The translations under genes and the position numbers were made by a program. Shown in pieces: positions 19,001 to 25,476 of a DNA stretch of 26,184 nucleotides (positions are counted from its first letter, which is position 1; every line of letters begins with the position of its first letter). The notes beneath the pieces were generated by a model. The model saw only the letters and a list, made by a program, of their open reading frames with translations. It made no database searches and was not told the origin of the DNA. Source of the DNA: a virus. The stretch lies in IMG/VR virus record IMGVR_UViG_3300000116_000124, positions 3,521-29,704 of that record; one strand, given 5' to 3'.

Positions 19001-22000
19001 ACTGATTTAGTAGAAATGAATCAGGTTAAAAACAAAAGTGGTTTTGAAAAGTTTGAAGAAGGTAATCCACCAAATATAGAAGCTTTAACTGAAAAATACG
19101 GAAGAAAAACAGCTTCTCAAATAATGAATTCATACAAAAAAGGTTCTAATGCGGCTAATGTAGGTAATGATATATTTTTATTTCAGAAAAATATAGATCG
19201 TAACATGGCTAATACCATTCAAAAGACAGAATCAGAAATAGCTGCAGTAGCGCCTATGCACGAGCTTTTGCATATTCAAAATAGAAAAGCTGGATTAGTT
19301 AAAGACGATGTAGTTGTTTCTCAAGCTAATAGAGCTATAAAAGAATTAGATGGAGAGCTAGACGTTGCTTTAGCAGGCGGTAGAGTTACTCAAGAGCAGT
19401 TTGATAATTTTCAAGCTAGAAAAAAAGCTTATACAACTAGCAAAGGAGTTAATGTAGAAGAGTTATTAAACTTATACGGAGATTTTGTATCTATAGGAGT
19501 GTTAAGCCCAAGTAGTTTAAACAACATGTTTGGTATAAAAAATACTTTATCAACTTTAGTTAACAAGTTTAATCCTACTAACCAAGCTTGGTTGTTTCCT
19601 ATGAAGACTGGTAAAGATGTGTACGGGTATTTAGATAGTTTTCAAAAGTCTGCTAAAGAAATGGATGTTGCTATAGATGAAGATGACAAGTCTAGTAAGT
19701 TTTTAGAGCAAAAATCTAACTTAGCTGCTTTAACTCAAGATTTTGATATGGCCACGCCTAAAGGTAGAAGAGCTTTTTTAAATGAAAAACTAGTTAAAGA
19801 TGCTGAAGGTAATTTTGTATCTGACTTGAATCAATCTGAGTTTGGTAAAGAAATAGGTGGAATTATAGAATCTACAACTAAAAGACTATATGATAAAGTG
19901 CCTTCTGATTTAAAAAGAGGTATTAGTAGACAAGATTTTAAAAATGATTTAATAACTTTAGCTAGTACTTTAACGCAACAAGAGTTTGATCCTAGTAAAC
20001 AGGATCTTGATAAGTTTATAAGCAATAGATTGAATCTAAGAGCCAATAAGCTTGCTACAGATACGTTTGGTCAGGAATTTCAAGATGACATCACAGAAGC
20101 CAAAGATGTCGCGATAGATGAGTCTGACGATAGACCAGCAGAAAAAGAAGTTAGAAAGTCAAAATTAAAAGATAGACTAGTTACTAATGAAGATCAAAAG
20201 AAAAATTTAGACAGAGCTTTAGAGAAAATAAGAAACCAAGTTAATAGCTTGCCTATAGACAGTTTAAATTTTAAAACATTAAAAGACTTAGCAACTAGAG
20301 AAGTTCAAAAGATGTTTGGCATAGACCCTAAGCCTGGTAATTTAACAAAGAAAGATGTAAACAATGCTCAAGCTTTTATAAATAAAAATGCAGACGCTTT
20401 AATAGCTATGTTACCTCAAGGCGCTACACCTAGTGGTACTTCTACTGGTGTACAACAAGTTTTATTAAATGAGTTTTATAGAAAAGGTGATAGAGCTTCT
20501 ATGGCTAAGACAGGTACTAAAGCTGGGCTTGCTGTGCAAACTAAAAGAAATGATATAACACCAAGTGAATTTAAAGAAGTTTTTGGTATAAGACCTGCTG
20601 GTGAATCTAATGTAAGTGATAGGAACACTAGCGCTAGAGTAAAAGCTTTAGTTTCTCAAACAGAAAGAATGTTAACTAATCAAGAGGTTAGACAAGCATT
20701 GTCCAAAGAAGGAAGAGATATACCTAGCATACTAGCAGAAGGTAAATCTGAAGTGATGGAGTCTAAATCTATAAATGAACTGTCTCCAGAACAAATAGAA
20801 CTTTATGATAAAATATCAAATGCTAGAGGTATTAATGATGTAGCAAAGATATTAAATCTTGATCCGGTAACAGTTAATGACGAAAATAGAGAGGAAAAAC
20901 AACTAGCTATACTACAAGCTATAAGAGATCATGGATTAAGCGTTAACGTTTTTAAGTCTGCTATGCCTGCTTCTTCTGGAGCCGTAAGATTTGCTGTGAA
21001 AAAGAAAAAAACCGAAAAACAACTAGACGGTTATATAGCTAAGAACAATATAAAAGCAAAAGAAGGAGATTATTATTATAAACTAACTAATGGCGAGTAT
21101 GTTTTAGGGCAAAGAGTTTTAGATAAAGATGGTAAACAAGCTTTTGATAAAAAAGGTAAAAAAAGATTTTTACCTCCAGTAGATAAAGATGGTGTTCCAT
21201 TAACTAATTTAGTTGCAAAAAAAGGAAGACTTTATTATGGCGTTACAGATCCTGCTTATATTACAGCTTTAGAAAGTGCGGTTCCAGACTCTCAAAAACC
21301 TAAAAGAATAACAGTAAAAGGTAGAATTACAAAAGAATTTTACGATTCTAACAAAGAGCAAAGTGATATGAACATGGATATACTTGAAGATGTAGCTACC
21401 CAATTAGGTAAAGCTGTAGCGGACGGTATGAATCCATCTTTAGCAGCTTTATTAATAGCTCAAGGTTATCAAGCAACTGCAGGTCTTATAAAAATATCAG
21501 CACCTTTTACTACTGTTAGTAAATTTTTTGAACATGGTTTAACACCAAAACAACGTACAGGAGTTAAGTACAGAGAAGAACATAACCCTCCAGCATCAGT
21601 AATTGGTGCTACTTTAATAGCTGCTATAGTAAATAATGAAGTAGCTGAAGTATTTCCTTTTATTAGAAAAAATTATTCTCAAACTCAATTGTCAAAATTA
21701 GATGATGAAAAAATTGATCAAGCTAGATTGGATGCTACGCTTCCAGAAGGTTTTAGTATATTTAATAATCCAGCTATAAGACTAGCTAAGTCTGGTATAA
21801 ATTTAAATAGCTTAGTAAACATTAGAACAGGAATAACAGTAGCAGAACAAATAGGTATAGGTGTTTCTGAAGAGTTTGCTAATATCCCAGATGTTATTGC
21901 ATTACAAAACGAGCAATTAGATTTAATAGAAAAAGGTAAATCAATAGAAGAAGCTAACGCCGATATACAAGCATTTTTACCTATATCAAAAGCGATGAAA

Positions 22001-24688
22001 GAGGCTTCTGATGTTACAGTTGCTCAATTGAATGAGTCTAAAGTTTTGAATGTTAATGATAACATGACAACTCAAGATCTTTTAAATAAAGCAGCTACTA
22101 TAGATGCAGCACTAGCTTTAGCTAATAAAGGTAATAAAAAAATAAAGAAAATTAGAGTATTTGATTTTGATGACACTATAGCAAAAAGTAACAGCTTAGT
22201 TTATTACACAAAACCTAATGGCACGCAAGGAGAATTAACAGCAGAACAGTTTGCTTCTAAAGGTGCAGAGCTAGTTAATGAAGGTGCTGTAATGGATTTT
22301 TCAGATTTCAATATAGTTAGAAACGGTGAGCGTGGTCCATTGTTTGAAGTAGCACAAGCTATAAAAGAGTCTAGAGGAAATGAGGATTTATTTATACTAA
22401 CAGCTAGAGCACCAGAAGCTCAACAGGCTATATATCAATTTTTAAAAGACGAAGGTTTAGAATTTAAAATGGATAATATAGTAACTCTTGGCAACTCAAC
22501 AGGTGAAGCTAAAGCAAACTGGATGATAGATAAAGCAGCTGAAGGCTATAATGATTTTTATTTTGCTGATGACGCTTATCAAAACGTTAAAGCAGTTCAA
22601 GATGCTATGTCAGTTATAGATGTTAAATCAGAAGTTCAACAAGCTTTGATAAATGAAAGCGTTAGTTTAAATGATAATTTTAACAAAATCATAGAACAAA
22701 AAACTGGTATAGCTTCAGAAAAAAGATATTCAGAAGCCAAAGCTAAAGTTAGAGGAGAGAAAAGAAAAAAATTCCAATTCTTTATTCCTTATTCTGCTGA
22801 AGATTTTATGGGATTAATATACCCATTATTAAGCAAAGGTAAATTAGGTGACAGCCAGTTAGCTTGGTTTAAAAAGAATTTAATAGATAAATTTGCTAAA
22901 GCTCAGTTAAATTTACAACAAGCTAGAGTTACATTAATGGAAGACTTTAAGAAATTAAAACAAGATCTTAATGTTCCTAAAGATTTATCTAAAGAATCTG
23001 CTGATGGTTTTACAAATGAACAAGCTGTAAGAGTTTACTTGTGGAATAAGTTAGGCTTAACAATACCCGGATTGTCTGCTACAGATACAAAAGAACTAGT
23101 TGCTTCTATAGAAAACAACCCTACGTTAAAAACTTTTGCTGATAAATTAGCTCAAATAAATAAAGATCCTTATCCAGCGCCACTAAAAGATTGGTTAACT
23201 GGTACTATTACAACAGATTTAATGAGAGGATTAAAAGAAACTAAAAGACCTGAGTATTTAAAAGAGTGGCAAGAGAACGTCGATGTAATATTTAGTCCTG
23301 AGAATTTAAACAAATTAGAAGCTGCTTATGGTCCTCGATATAGAGAGTCTTTAGAAAATATATTAGCTAGAATGAAAAGTGGTAGTAATAGAATACAAGA
23401 AGGCAATAGATTAAGTAATAGAATACTTAACTATATTAATGGATCTAATGCTGCTATAATGTTCTTTAATACTAGATCTGCTATACTGCAAACAATATCT
23501 AGTATAAACTTTATGAACTGGAGTTTTAATAATCCAGTTAAAGCTGGTGCTGCTTTTGCTAATCAAGGTCAATACTGGAAAGACTTTATGACATTGATGA
23601 ACTCTGATTTTTTAAAAGACAGGCGTAACGGTTTAAAAATAAATATAACAGAGTCTGAAATAGCTGATGCTGCTAAAACCTCTAAGAACAAAGCTAAAGC
23701 AGTTTTAAACTACATATTATCTAAAGGTTACGCACCAACTCAATATGCAGATAGTTTTGCTATAGCTTCTGGTGGTGCTACTTATTATAGGAATAGAATA
23801 AATGATTTAGTAAAAAACGAAGGTATGCCTATCGTTGAGGCACAAGAGCAGGCTATGCAAGAATTTATGGAGCTTACAGAGGAAAACCAGCAATCTAGTA
23901 GGCCTGATAAAATATCTCAACAGCAGTCTAGTGATTATGGTAGATTAATACTTATGTTTGCTAATACACCTATGCAATATGCTAGGTTACAGAAAAGAGC
24001 TTTTCAAGATCTTGTCAACGGTAGAGGTGATTCTAAAACTAATGTAAGTAAAATAATATACTACGGTGTAGTTCAAAATATTATATTTAACGCTTTACAA
24101 CAAGCTGTTTTTGCTTTAGGTTTTGGTGACGAAGAAGAAGACGATAAGCAAAAGAGTAAACGTGCAATTGGCGTAGCTAACGGCATGGCTGACTCATTAC
24201 TAAGAGGTTTAGGTATTGGTGGTGCAACAGTTTCTGTGGTTAAAAACTTTTTACTAGATATATACGAAAGATCTGGAAGAAAAAGACCTGAGTATGTCGA
24301 CTCAATATATAAGTTACTACAATTTTCACCACCTATAAGTTCTAAAATATCTAGGTTAAGAGCTGCCGCTTGGTCGTTTGATAGTAAAAAAAGAAGGCAA
24401 GAAATGTTAGACAAAGGATTTAGTTTAGATAATCCTGCTTACATGGCAGGAGCAAAAGTAGTTTCAGCTACATCTAACGTACCTTTAGATAGAGTTCTTT
24501 TAAAATTAGATAACTTGTCTGGAGCTATGGATGAAAATAATGATTTGTGGCAAAGAATAGCTTTAGCATCTGGTTGGCCTGAGTGGCAATTAAAACCTCC
24601 TACTATTTACGATACAGCTAAAACAAAAAGCTCTAAAAGAAAAGTAAAAATAAGAAAAAGAAAAGTTAAAAAAAGAAAAGTTAAATAA
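16052..24688 (+). CDS. Giant multidomain virion protein (2878 aa; zincin motif, HAD phosphatase domain)
   Basis: 2878 residues, the largest gene here, starting 1 nt after the 572-aa gene. In order: an N-terminal helical piece ending QSLADAMIEKYPEYADQI, similar to small domains at the start of many phage internal proteins; a long charged helical region; Gly/Ala-rich hydrophobic segments near residues 525-545 and 605-650; an HELLH zinc-protease motif at 1070-1074 with a possible third ligand at E1136/E1137; Lys-rich helices; a complete HAD domain (about 2033-2190); a conserved C-terminal half-kilobase-length helical part with a hydrophobic stretch near 2668-2692; and a Lys/Arg tail (KRKVKIRKRKVKKRKVK). 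No DxDGD-type RNA polymerase signature is present. Position suggests the gp16-like ejected protein: carried in the capsid, entering the cell with DNA and acting on envelope or host factors. Close relatives recur in marine phages, but activities are unproven. Whether both enzyme domains are active is an inference from intact motifs. Confidence 0.8.
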   Translation: MPYTIEQFAKAIREKYNAYQDVDDQSLADAMIEKYPEYADQIISEPPLKVEEAISYETVNNDLAKEESELFSEANVRLANDKEKELKKLRAEDVKYKKARDRYRPKDWDYKEVSIEGEDGQVKTYPYAEIHNRYGDVNEYIKRFQGKAKLIDNTPENIVNEINDLNNPELQEKLKKSQEERVNTIKRLEKEEADRINSQEDFYARKNNINKLVSAKKLSQDISKIDDNSEESIKILGQDMFSSIENRLDSAAANAMANDRIDDDFLNTYFDAKNIGITKARELYNKYKEYKDSDGESFDVDYVKAQRPNAMAAATRKAKEKNMELFFIDNDYDEGDRRVVTEFLADELDGPVSAQELRQAYKDYRKEDEDLKGIPGKDFGTFAANKLFDKKYEEINNLNKGISEDVEIYKKESDKFKFDNQKYISKVNSINEKLQALKDKGINSQSTQLEIDEYNGLIADYNKVKTSMSESGYFEGEEILANQLRSIKNRSEVLMDKSAKLDDVALAGEVAVKDFSNFNRMQLQLEKAFIGGGAMLGSSLIKGFFELGKSEEELESPFYQDLKAMKGAAVNYNEDLGAQLEEDFVGNLTTDDVTGGNIGYYMSQMFANNSPSILATVPMLASGGIGGLLVGSGTRIAGAKVAQAGLSKAAGKLAQASFFTMGYGGKLSDMEIANKNAQGQIDGLNKELESEDLTAYERIEKEKQIDNLNQVLSIPQWKRSTNALWSGSVELLTERLGSLSYITNLNKFSTVAGTKPFKKLMYGGMNTLYNVGIELGEETTAQIAGNLGDIVLLDEDKSIVDGIDKDFLANTVFTSMTIQGPGMGGNMYNMFKDEMATRSERKTTNKRRTEFYELTLDLQDRASLTKKQQKEKVARQKEILEAEAFDDVKATNKLNRLSKEEQLALFDLNRQRRKKLRDLRSEGAKGDTKTAQQRKNQLVSEYKKIDDQRDNLLNKNKRKNQKKAKDNVDPAQYEFNIGMNEFYTDLVEMNQVKNKSGFEKFEEGNPPNIEALTEKYGRKTASQIMNSYKKGSNAANVGNDIFLFQKNIDRNMANTIQKTESEIAAVAPMHELLHIQNRKAGLVKDDVVVSQANRAIKELDGELDVALAGGRVTQEQFDNFQARKKAYTTSKGVNVEELLNLYGDFVSIGVLSPSSLNNMFGIKNTLSTLVNKFNPTNQAWLFPMKTGKDVYGYLDSFQKSAKEMDVAIDEDDKSSKFLEQKSNLAALTQDFDMATPKGRRAFLNEKLVKDAEGNFVSDLNQSEFGKEIGGIIESTTKRLYDKVPSDLKRGISRQDFKNDLITLASTLTQQEFDPSKQDLDKFISNRLNLRANKLATDTFGQEFQDDITEAKDVAIDESDDRPAEKEVRKSKLKDRLVTNEDQKKNLDRALEKIRNQVNSLPIDSLNFKTLKDLATREVQKMFGIDPKPGNLTKKDVNNAQAFINKNADALIAMLPQGATPSGTSTGVQQVLLNEFYRKGDRASMAKTGTKAGLAVQTKRNDITPSEFKEVFGIRPAGESNVSDRNTSARVKALVSQTERMLTNQEVRQALSKEGRDIPSILAEGKSEVMESKSINELSPEQIELYDKISNARGINDVAKILNLDPVTVNDENREEKQLAILQAIRDHGLSVNVFKSAMPASSGAVRFAVKKKKTEKQLDGYIAKNNIKAKEGDYYYKLTNGEYVLGQRVLDKDGKQAFDKKGKKRFLPPVDKDGVPLTNLVAKKGRLYYGVTDPAYITALESAVPDSQKPKRITVKGRITKEFYDSNKEQSDMNMDILEDVATQLGKAVADGMNPSLAALLIAQGYQATAGLIKISAPFTTVSKFFEHGLTPKQRTGVKYREEHNPPASVIGATLIAAIVNNEVAEVFPFIRKNYSQTQLSKLDDEKIDQARLDATLPEGFSIFNNPAIRLAKSGINLNSLVNIRTGITVAEQIGIGVSEEFANIPDVIALQNEQLDLIEKGKSIEEANADIQAFLPISKAMKEASDVTVAQLNESKVLNVNDNMTTQDLLNKAATIDAALALANKGNKKIKKIRVFDFDDTIAKSNSLVYYTKPNGTQGELTAEQFASKGAELVNEGAVMDFSDFNIVRNGERGPLFEVAQAIKESRGNEDLFILTARAPEAQQAIYQFLKDEGLEFKMDNIVTLGNSTGEAKANWMIDKAAEGYNDFYFADDAYQNVKAVQDAMSVIDVKSEVQQALINESVSLNDNFNKIIEQKTGIASEKRYSEAKAKVRGEKRKKFQFFIPYSAEDFMGLIYPLLSKGKLGDSQLAWFKKNLIDKFAKAQLNLQQARVTLMEDFKKLKQDLNVPKDLSKESADGFTNEQAVRVYLWNKLGLTIPGLSATDTKELVASIENNPTLKTFADKLAQINKDPYPAPLKDWLTGTITTDLMRGLKETKRPEYLKEWQENVDVIFSPENLNKLEAAYGPRYRESLENILARMKSGSNRIQEGNRLSNRILNYINGSNAAIMFFNTRSAILQTISSINFMNWSFNNPVKAGAAFANQGQYWKDFMTLMNSDFLKDRRNGLKINITESEIADAAKTSKNKAKAVLNYILSKGYAPTQYADSFAIASGGATYYRNRINDLVKNEGMPIVEAQEQAMQEFMELTEENQQSSRPDKISQQQSSDYGRLILMFANTPMQYARLQKRAFQDLVNGRGDSKTNVSKIIYYGVVQNIIFNALQQAVFALGFGDEEEDDKQKSKRAIGVANGMADSLLRGLGIGGATVSVVKNFLLDIYERSGRKRPEYVDSIYKLLQFSPPISSKISRLRAAAWSFDSKKRRQEMLDKGFSLDNPAYMAGAKVVSATSNVPLDRVLLKLDNLSGAMDENNDLWQRIALASGWPEWQLKPPTIYDTAKTKSSKRKVKIRKRKVKKRKVK
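19230..19470 (+). other. Zincin metallopeptidase motif within the giant protein
   Basis: HELLH at residues 1070-1074 supplies the two zinc-ligand histidines and the catalytic Glu of the zincin superfamily, in the context APMHELLHIQ, where a hydrophobic strand precedes the helix as expected. VEELLNLYGDF at 1135-1145, some 60 residues later, gives candidate gluzincin-type third ligands (E1136 or E1137). Cleavage of a host or virion protein during entry or assembly would fit, but no substrate is indicated. Confidence 0.6.
22148..22640 (+). other. HAD-superfamily phosphatase domain within the giant protein
   Basis: All four HAD motifs are present in order: motif I VFDFDDT with nucleophile D2038 and acid/base D2040; motif II LTAR with T2117; motif III K2154 in EAKANW; motif IV FADD with D2173 and D2174. 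Spacing (about 79, 37 and 19 residues) suits a small-cap HAD enzyme. A phosphatase or phosphotransferase acting on a nucleotide, polynucleotide end or phosphoprotein is possible. An active set of residues in a structural protein is notable. Confidence 0.82.
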
Positions 24689-24695
24689 TTAAGTT

Positions 24696-24851
24696 ATGGC
24701 AAGTAAAACAAAAAAGAAAACAAAAAAAGATGCTTGTTATCACAAAGTAAAAGCAGCTAATAAAGTATGGCCAAGCGCTTATGCTTCAGGTCAATTAGTA
24801 AAATGCCGTAAGGTAGGAGCTAAAAATTGGGGTAAATCAAAGAAAAAATAA
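24696..24851 (+). CDS. Small basic cysteine-containing protein (51 aa)
   Basis: 51 residues starting with ATG at 24696, 7 nt after the giant gene. It has a Lys-rich N-terminus (KTKKKTKKDACYHKVK), then VWPSAYASGQLVKCRKVGAKNWG and a Lys-rich end. I recall a nearly identical module (DACYHKVK...WPSAYASG.LVKCRK.GA.NWG) in proteins from marine phages and giant viruses, either alone or fused to other proteins, without known function. The two Cys, one His and Trp/Tyr suggest a compact fold, possibly metal- or nucleic-acid-binding; the high positive charge would suit DNA or RNA. Its stop TAA shares one base with the next start (TAATG), so translation of the two small genes is probably coupled. It may be a packaged or DNA-associated protein. 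Confidence 0.72.
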   Translation: MASKTKKKTKKDACYHKVKAANKVWPSAYASGQLVKCRKVGAKNWGKSKKK

Positions 24852-25096
24852 TGGCTATTAAAGGAGGAGGAACTAGAAAAGTATGTCTACCTAAATCTAA
24901 AGTAGATTCAATGTCTGATGAAGAAAAGAAAGCAGTTGTTAATGCTAAAAAGAACGCAGCATCAAGAGGTAAGTATAGACGTAGTTCTAAGAGTAATGTT
25001 AAAGGAGCTCGTAAAAAAGGAGCAACTTTAAAAGACTGGTTTGAAAAAGAAAACTGGATAAACGTTGCCACGGGTGAGCCTTGTGGTAAAAAATAA
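24851..25096 (+). CDS. Small basic protein, DUF5872-like (81 aa)
   Basis: 81 residues, start overlapping the previous stop by 1 nt. The layout is GGGTRKVCLPKSKVDSMSDEEKKAVVNAKKNAASRGKYRRSS (about 5-46), then KGARKKGATLKDWFEKENWINVATGEPCGKK. The ending L-x-x-W-x-x-E-x-W-x-x-V-x-T-G-x-PCG and the (K/R)VCLPKSKV opening resemble the DUF5872-type basic proteins that I recall in marine phages, large DNA viruses and some bacteria. The family has no established function. It is strongly basic, has two cysteines (C12, C78) and no membrane segment, and is predicted to be helical in the middle. Binding to nucleic acid is a reasonable guess. It is the last gene of the + strand unit. Family name is from memory and not verified. 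Confidence 0.72.
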   Translation: MAIKGGGTRKVCLPKSKVDSMSDEEKKAVVNAKKNAASRGKYRRSSKSNVKGARKKGATLKDWFEKENWINVATGEPCGKK

Positions 25097-25134
25097 GGAA
25101 CAATAAAATACTGGGCACCATACCCAAAGTTCCT
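25096..25134 (+). other. Nested hairpin in the 3' untranslated region
   Basis: AGGAAC (25096-25101) pairs with GTTCCT (25129-25134), and inside it TGGG (25112-25115) pairs with CCCA (25123-25126). The structure begins at the last base of the 81-aa gene's stop codon and ends 7 nt before the terminator stem. It has no T-run of its own. It may protect the 3' end of the late message or be a small folded RNA. Confidence 0.4.
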
Positions 25135-25141
25135 GTAACCA

Positions 25142-25174
25142 AAAAAGGGGATCTCATTACGAGGTCCCCTTTTT
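25142..25174. terminator. Bidirectional rho-independent terminator
   Basis: AAAAAGGGGATCTC pairs with GAGGTCCCCTTTTT over loop ATTAC, a 14-bp stem with one T-G wobble. The G+C core is flanked by an A-run on one side and a T-run on the other, so it works as a terminator on both strands. It lies between the + strand virion genes and the - strand tRNA, and stops about 5 nt beyond the tRNA 3' end. Confidence 0.9.
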
Positions 25175-25179
25175 ATTTG

Positions 25180-25253
25180 TGGAGAATATCAGAGTCGAAC
25201 TGATGACCTCCTGCGTGCAAGGCAGGCGCTCTAGCCAGCTGAGCTAATCCCCC
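25180..25253 (-). tRNA. trnA(ugc): tRNA-Ala (anticodon UGC)
   Basis: A full cloverleaf of 74 nt reads on the - strand. The acceptor stem GGGGGAT/ATTCTCC has two G-T wobbles, the D-stem is GCTC/GAGC, the anticodon stem is CCTGC/GCAGG with loop CTTGCAC (TGC at 34-36), and the T-stem ATCAG/CTGAT is perfect with loop TTCGACT. The discriminator base is A and CCA is not encoded. The sequence resembles tRNA-Ala(UGC) of Bacteroidota, which suggests capture from such a host. It could support translation of the Ala-rich virion proteins, which often use GCT and GCA codons. A terminator follows immediately. Confidence 0.96.
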
Positions 25254-25260
25254 AACATAG

Positions 25261-25305
25261 CTATTTACAGTATTCGCAAATACCGCCTAAACATAATGGA
25301 CACAT
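25261..25305 (-). CDS. Candidate 14-residue four-cysteine micro-protein
   Basis: ATG to TAG encodes MCPLCLGGICEYCK. Two CxxC pairs (C2/C5 and C10/C13) are separated by four residues, which is the arrangement of a minimal zinc knuckle or ribbon. It starts 9 nt after the 53-aa gene stop and lies upstream of the tRNA on the same strand. Four cysteines in 14 codons are unlikely by chance in A/T-rich DNA where cysteine is rare, but a 14-codon ORF alone is weak evidence for a gene. No Shine-Dalgarno site is seen, as elsewhere in the window. Confidence 0.35.
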   Translation of the reverse strand: MCPLCLGGICEYCK

Positions 25306-25314
25306 ATTATTTAT

Positions 25315-25476
25315 TTAAAATTTAAAACTAATTCCAACAGCTACAAAAAATCCGCCACTAGCTATTGCTAATGTATTAGGATTTAAATCAAACTGTGGTG
25401 CGTGGGGATGCCACAACATATATGAAGTCCCAGCTGTCATTAAGCTGAGACCTCCAATTATTGCTAACTTCTTCAT
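25315..25476 (-). CDS. Small membrane protein candidate coupled to nrdJ (53 aa)
   Basis: 53 residues starting MKKLAIIGGLSLMTAGTSYML. Its ATG overlaps the nrdJ stop as ATGA, a typical arrangement for translational coupling. Residues 4-21 are hydrophobic, followed by WHPHAPQFDLNP, and a second hydrophobic stretch lies at about 36-50 (TLAIASGGFFVAVGISF). The Lys pair before the first segment could mark a signal peptide or the start of a two-segment membrane hairpin. I do not recognise the family. It could be a holin-like protein by size and topology, but a position behind a nucleotide-metabolism gene gives no support for that. A short lipid-associated protein or a spurious ORF are the alternatives; the exact overlap argues for a gene. 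Confidence 0.62.
   Translation of the reverse strand: MKKLAIIGGLSLMTAGTSYMLWHPHAPQFDLNPNTLAIASGGFFVAVGISFKF

Noticed and set aside
22157-22177. FDFDDT resembling the DxDxD metal site of crAss-like virion RNA polymerases
   Set aside because: The later LTAR, Lys and FADD motifs at normal spacing identify it as HAD motif I, and no DxDGD sequence or second polymerase motif is found in the giant protein.
24073-24414. 113-codon - strand open frame opposite the giant gene, and similar opposite-strand frames at 2435-2701, 11086-11403 and 24820-25071
   Set aside because: They are antisense to convincing genes, have hydrophobic or Ser/Leu-rich shadow composition and show no family motif.
24861-24870. 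AAGGAGGAGG, a perfect Shine-Dalgarno-like sequence
   Set aside because: It lies inside the 81-aa gene, encoding the Lys-Gly-Gly-Gly run. The next ATG (24883) is out of frame with that gene and opens nothing useful.
25180-25253. tRNA-Ala as an attachment site of a temperate phage
   Set aside because: No integrase or flanking direct repeat is visible and the tRNA sits in an operon-like cluster with its own terminator; the idea cannot be supported from this window.
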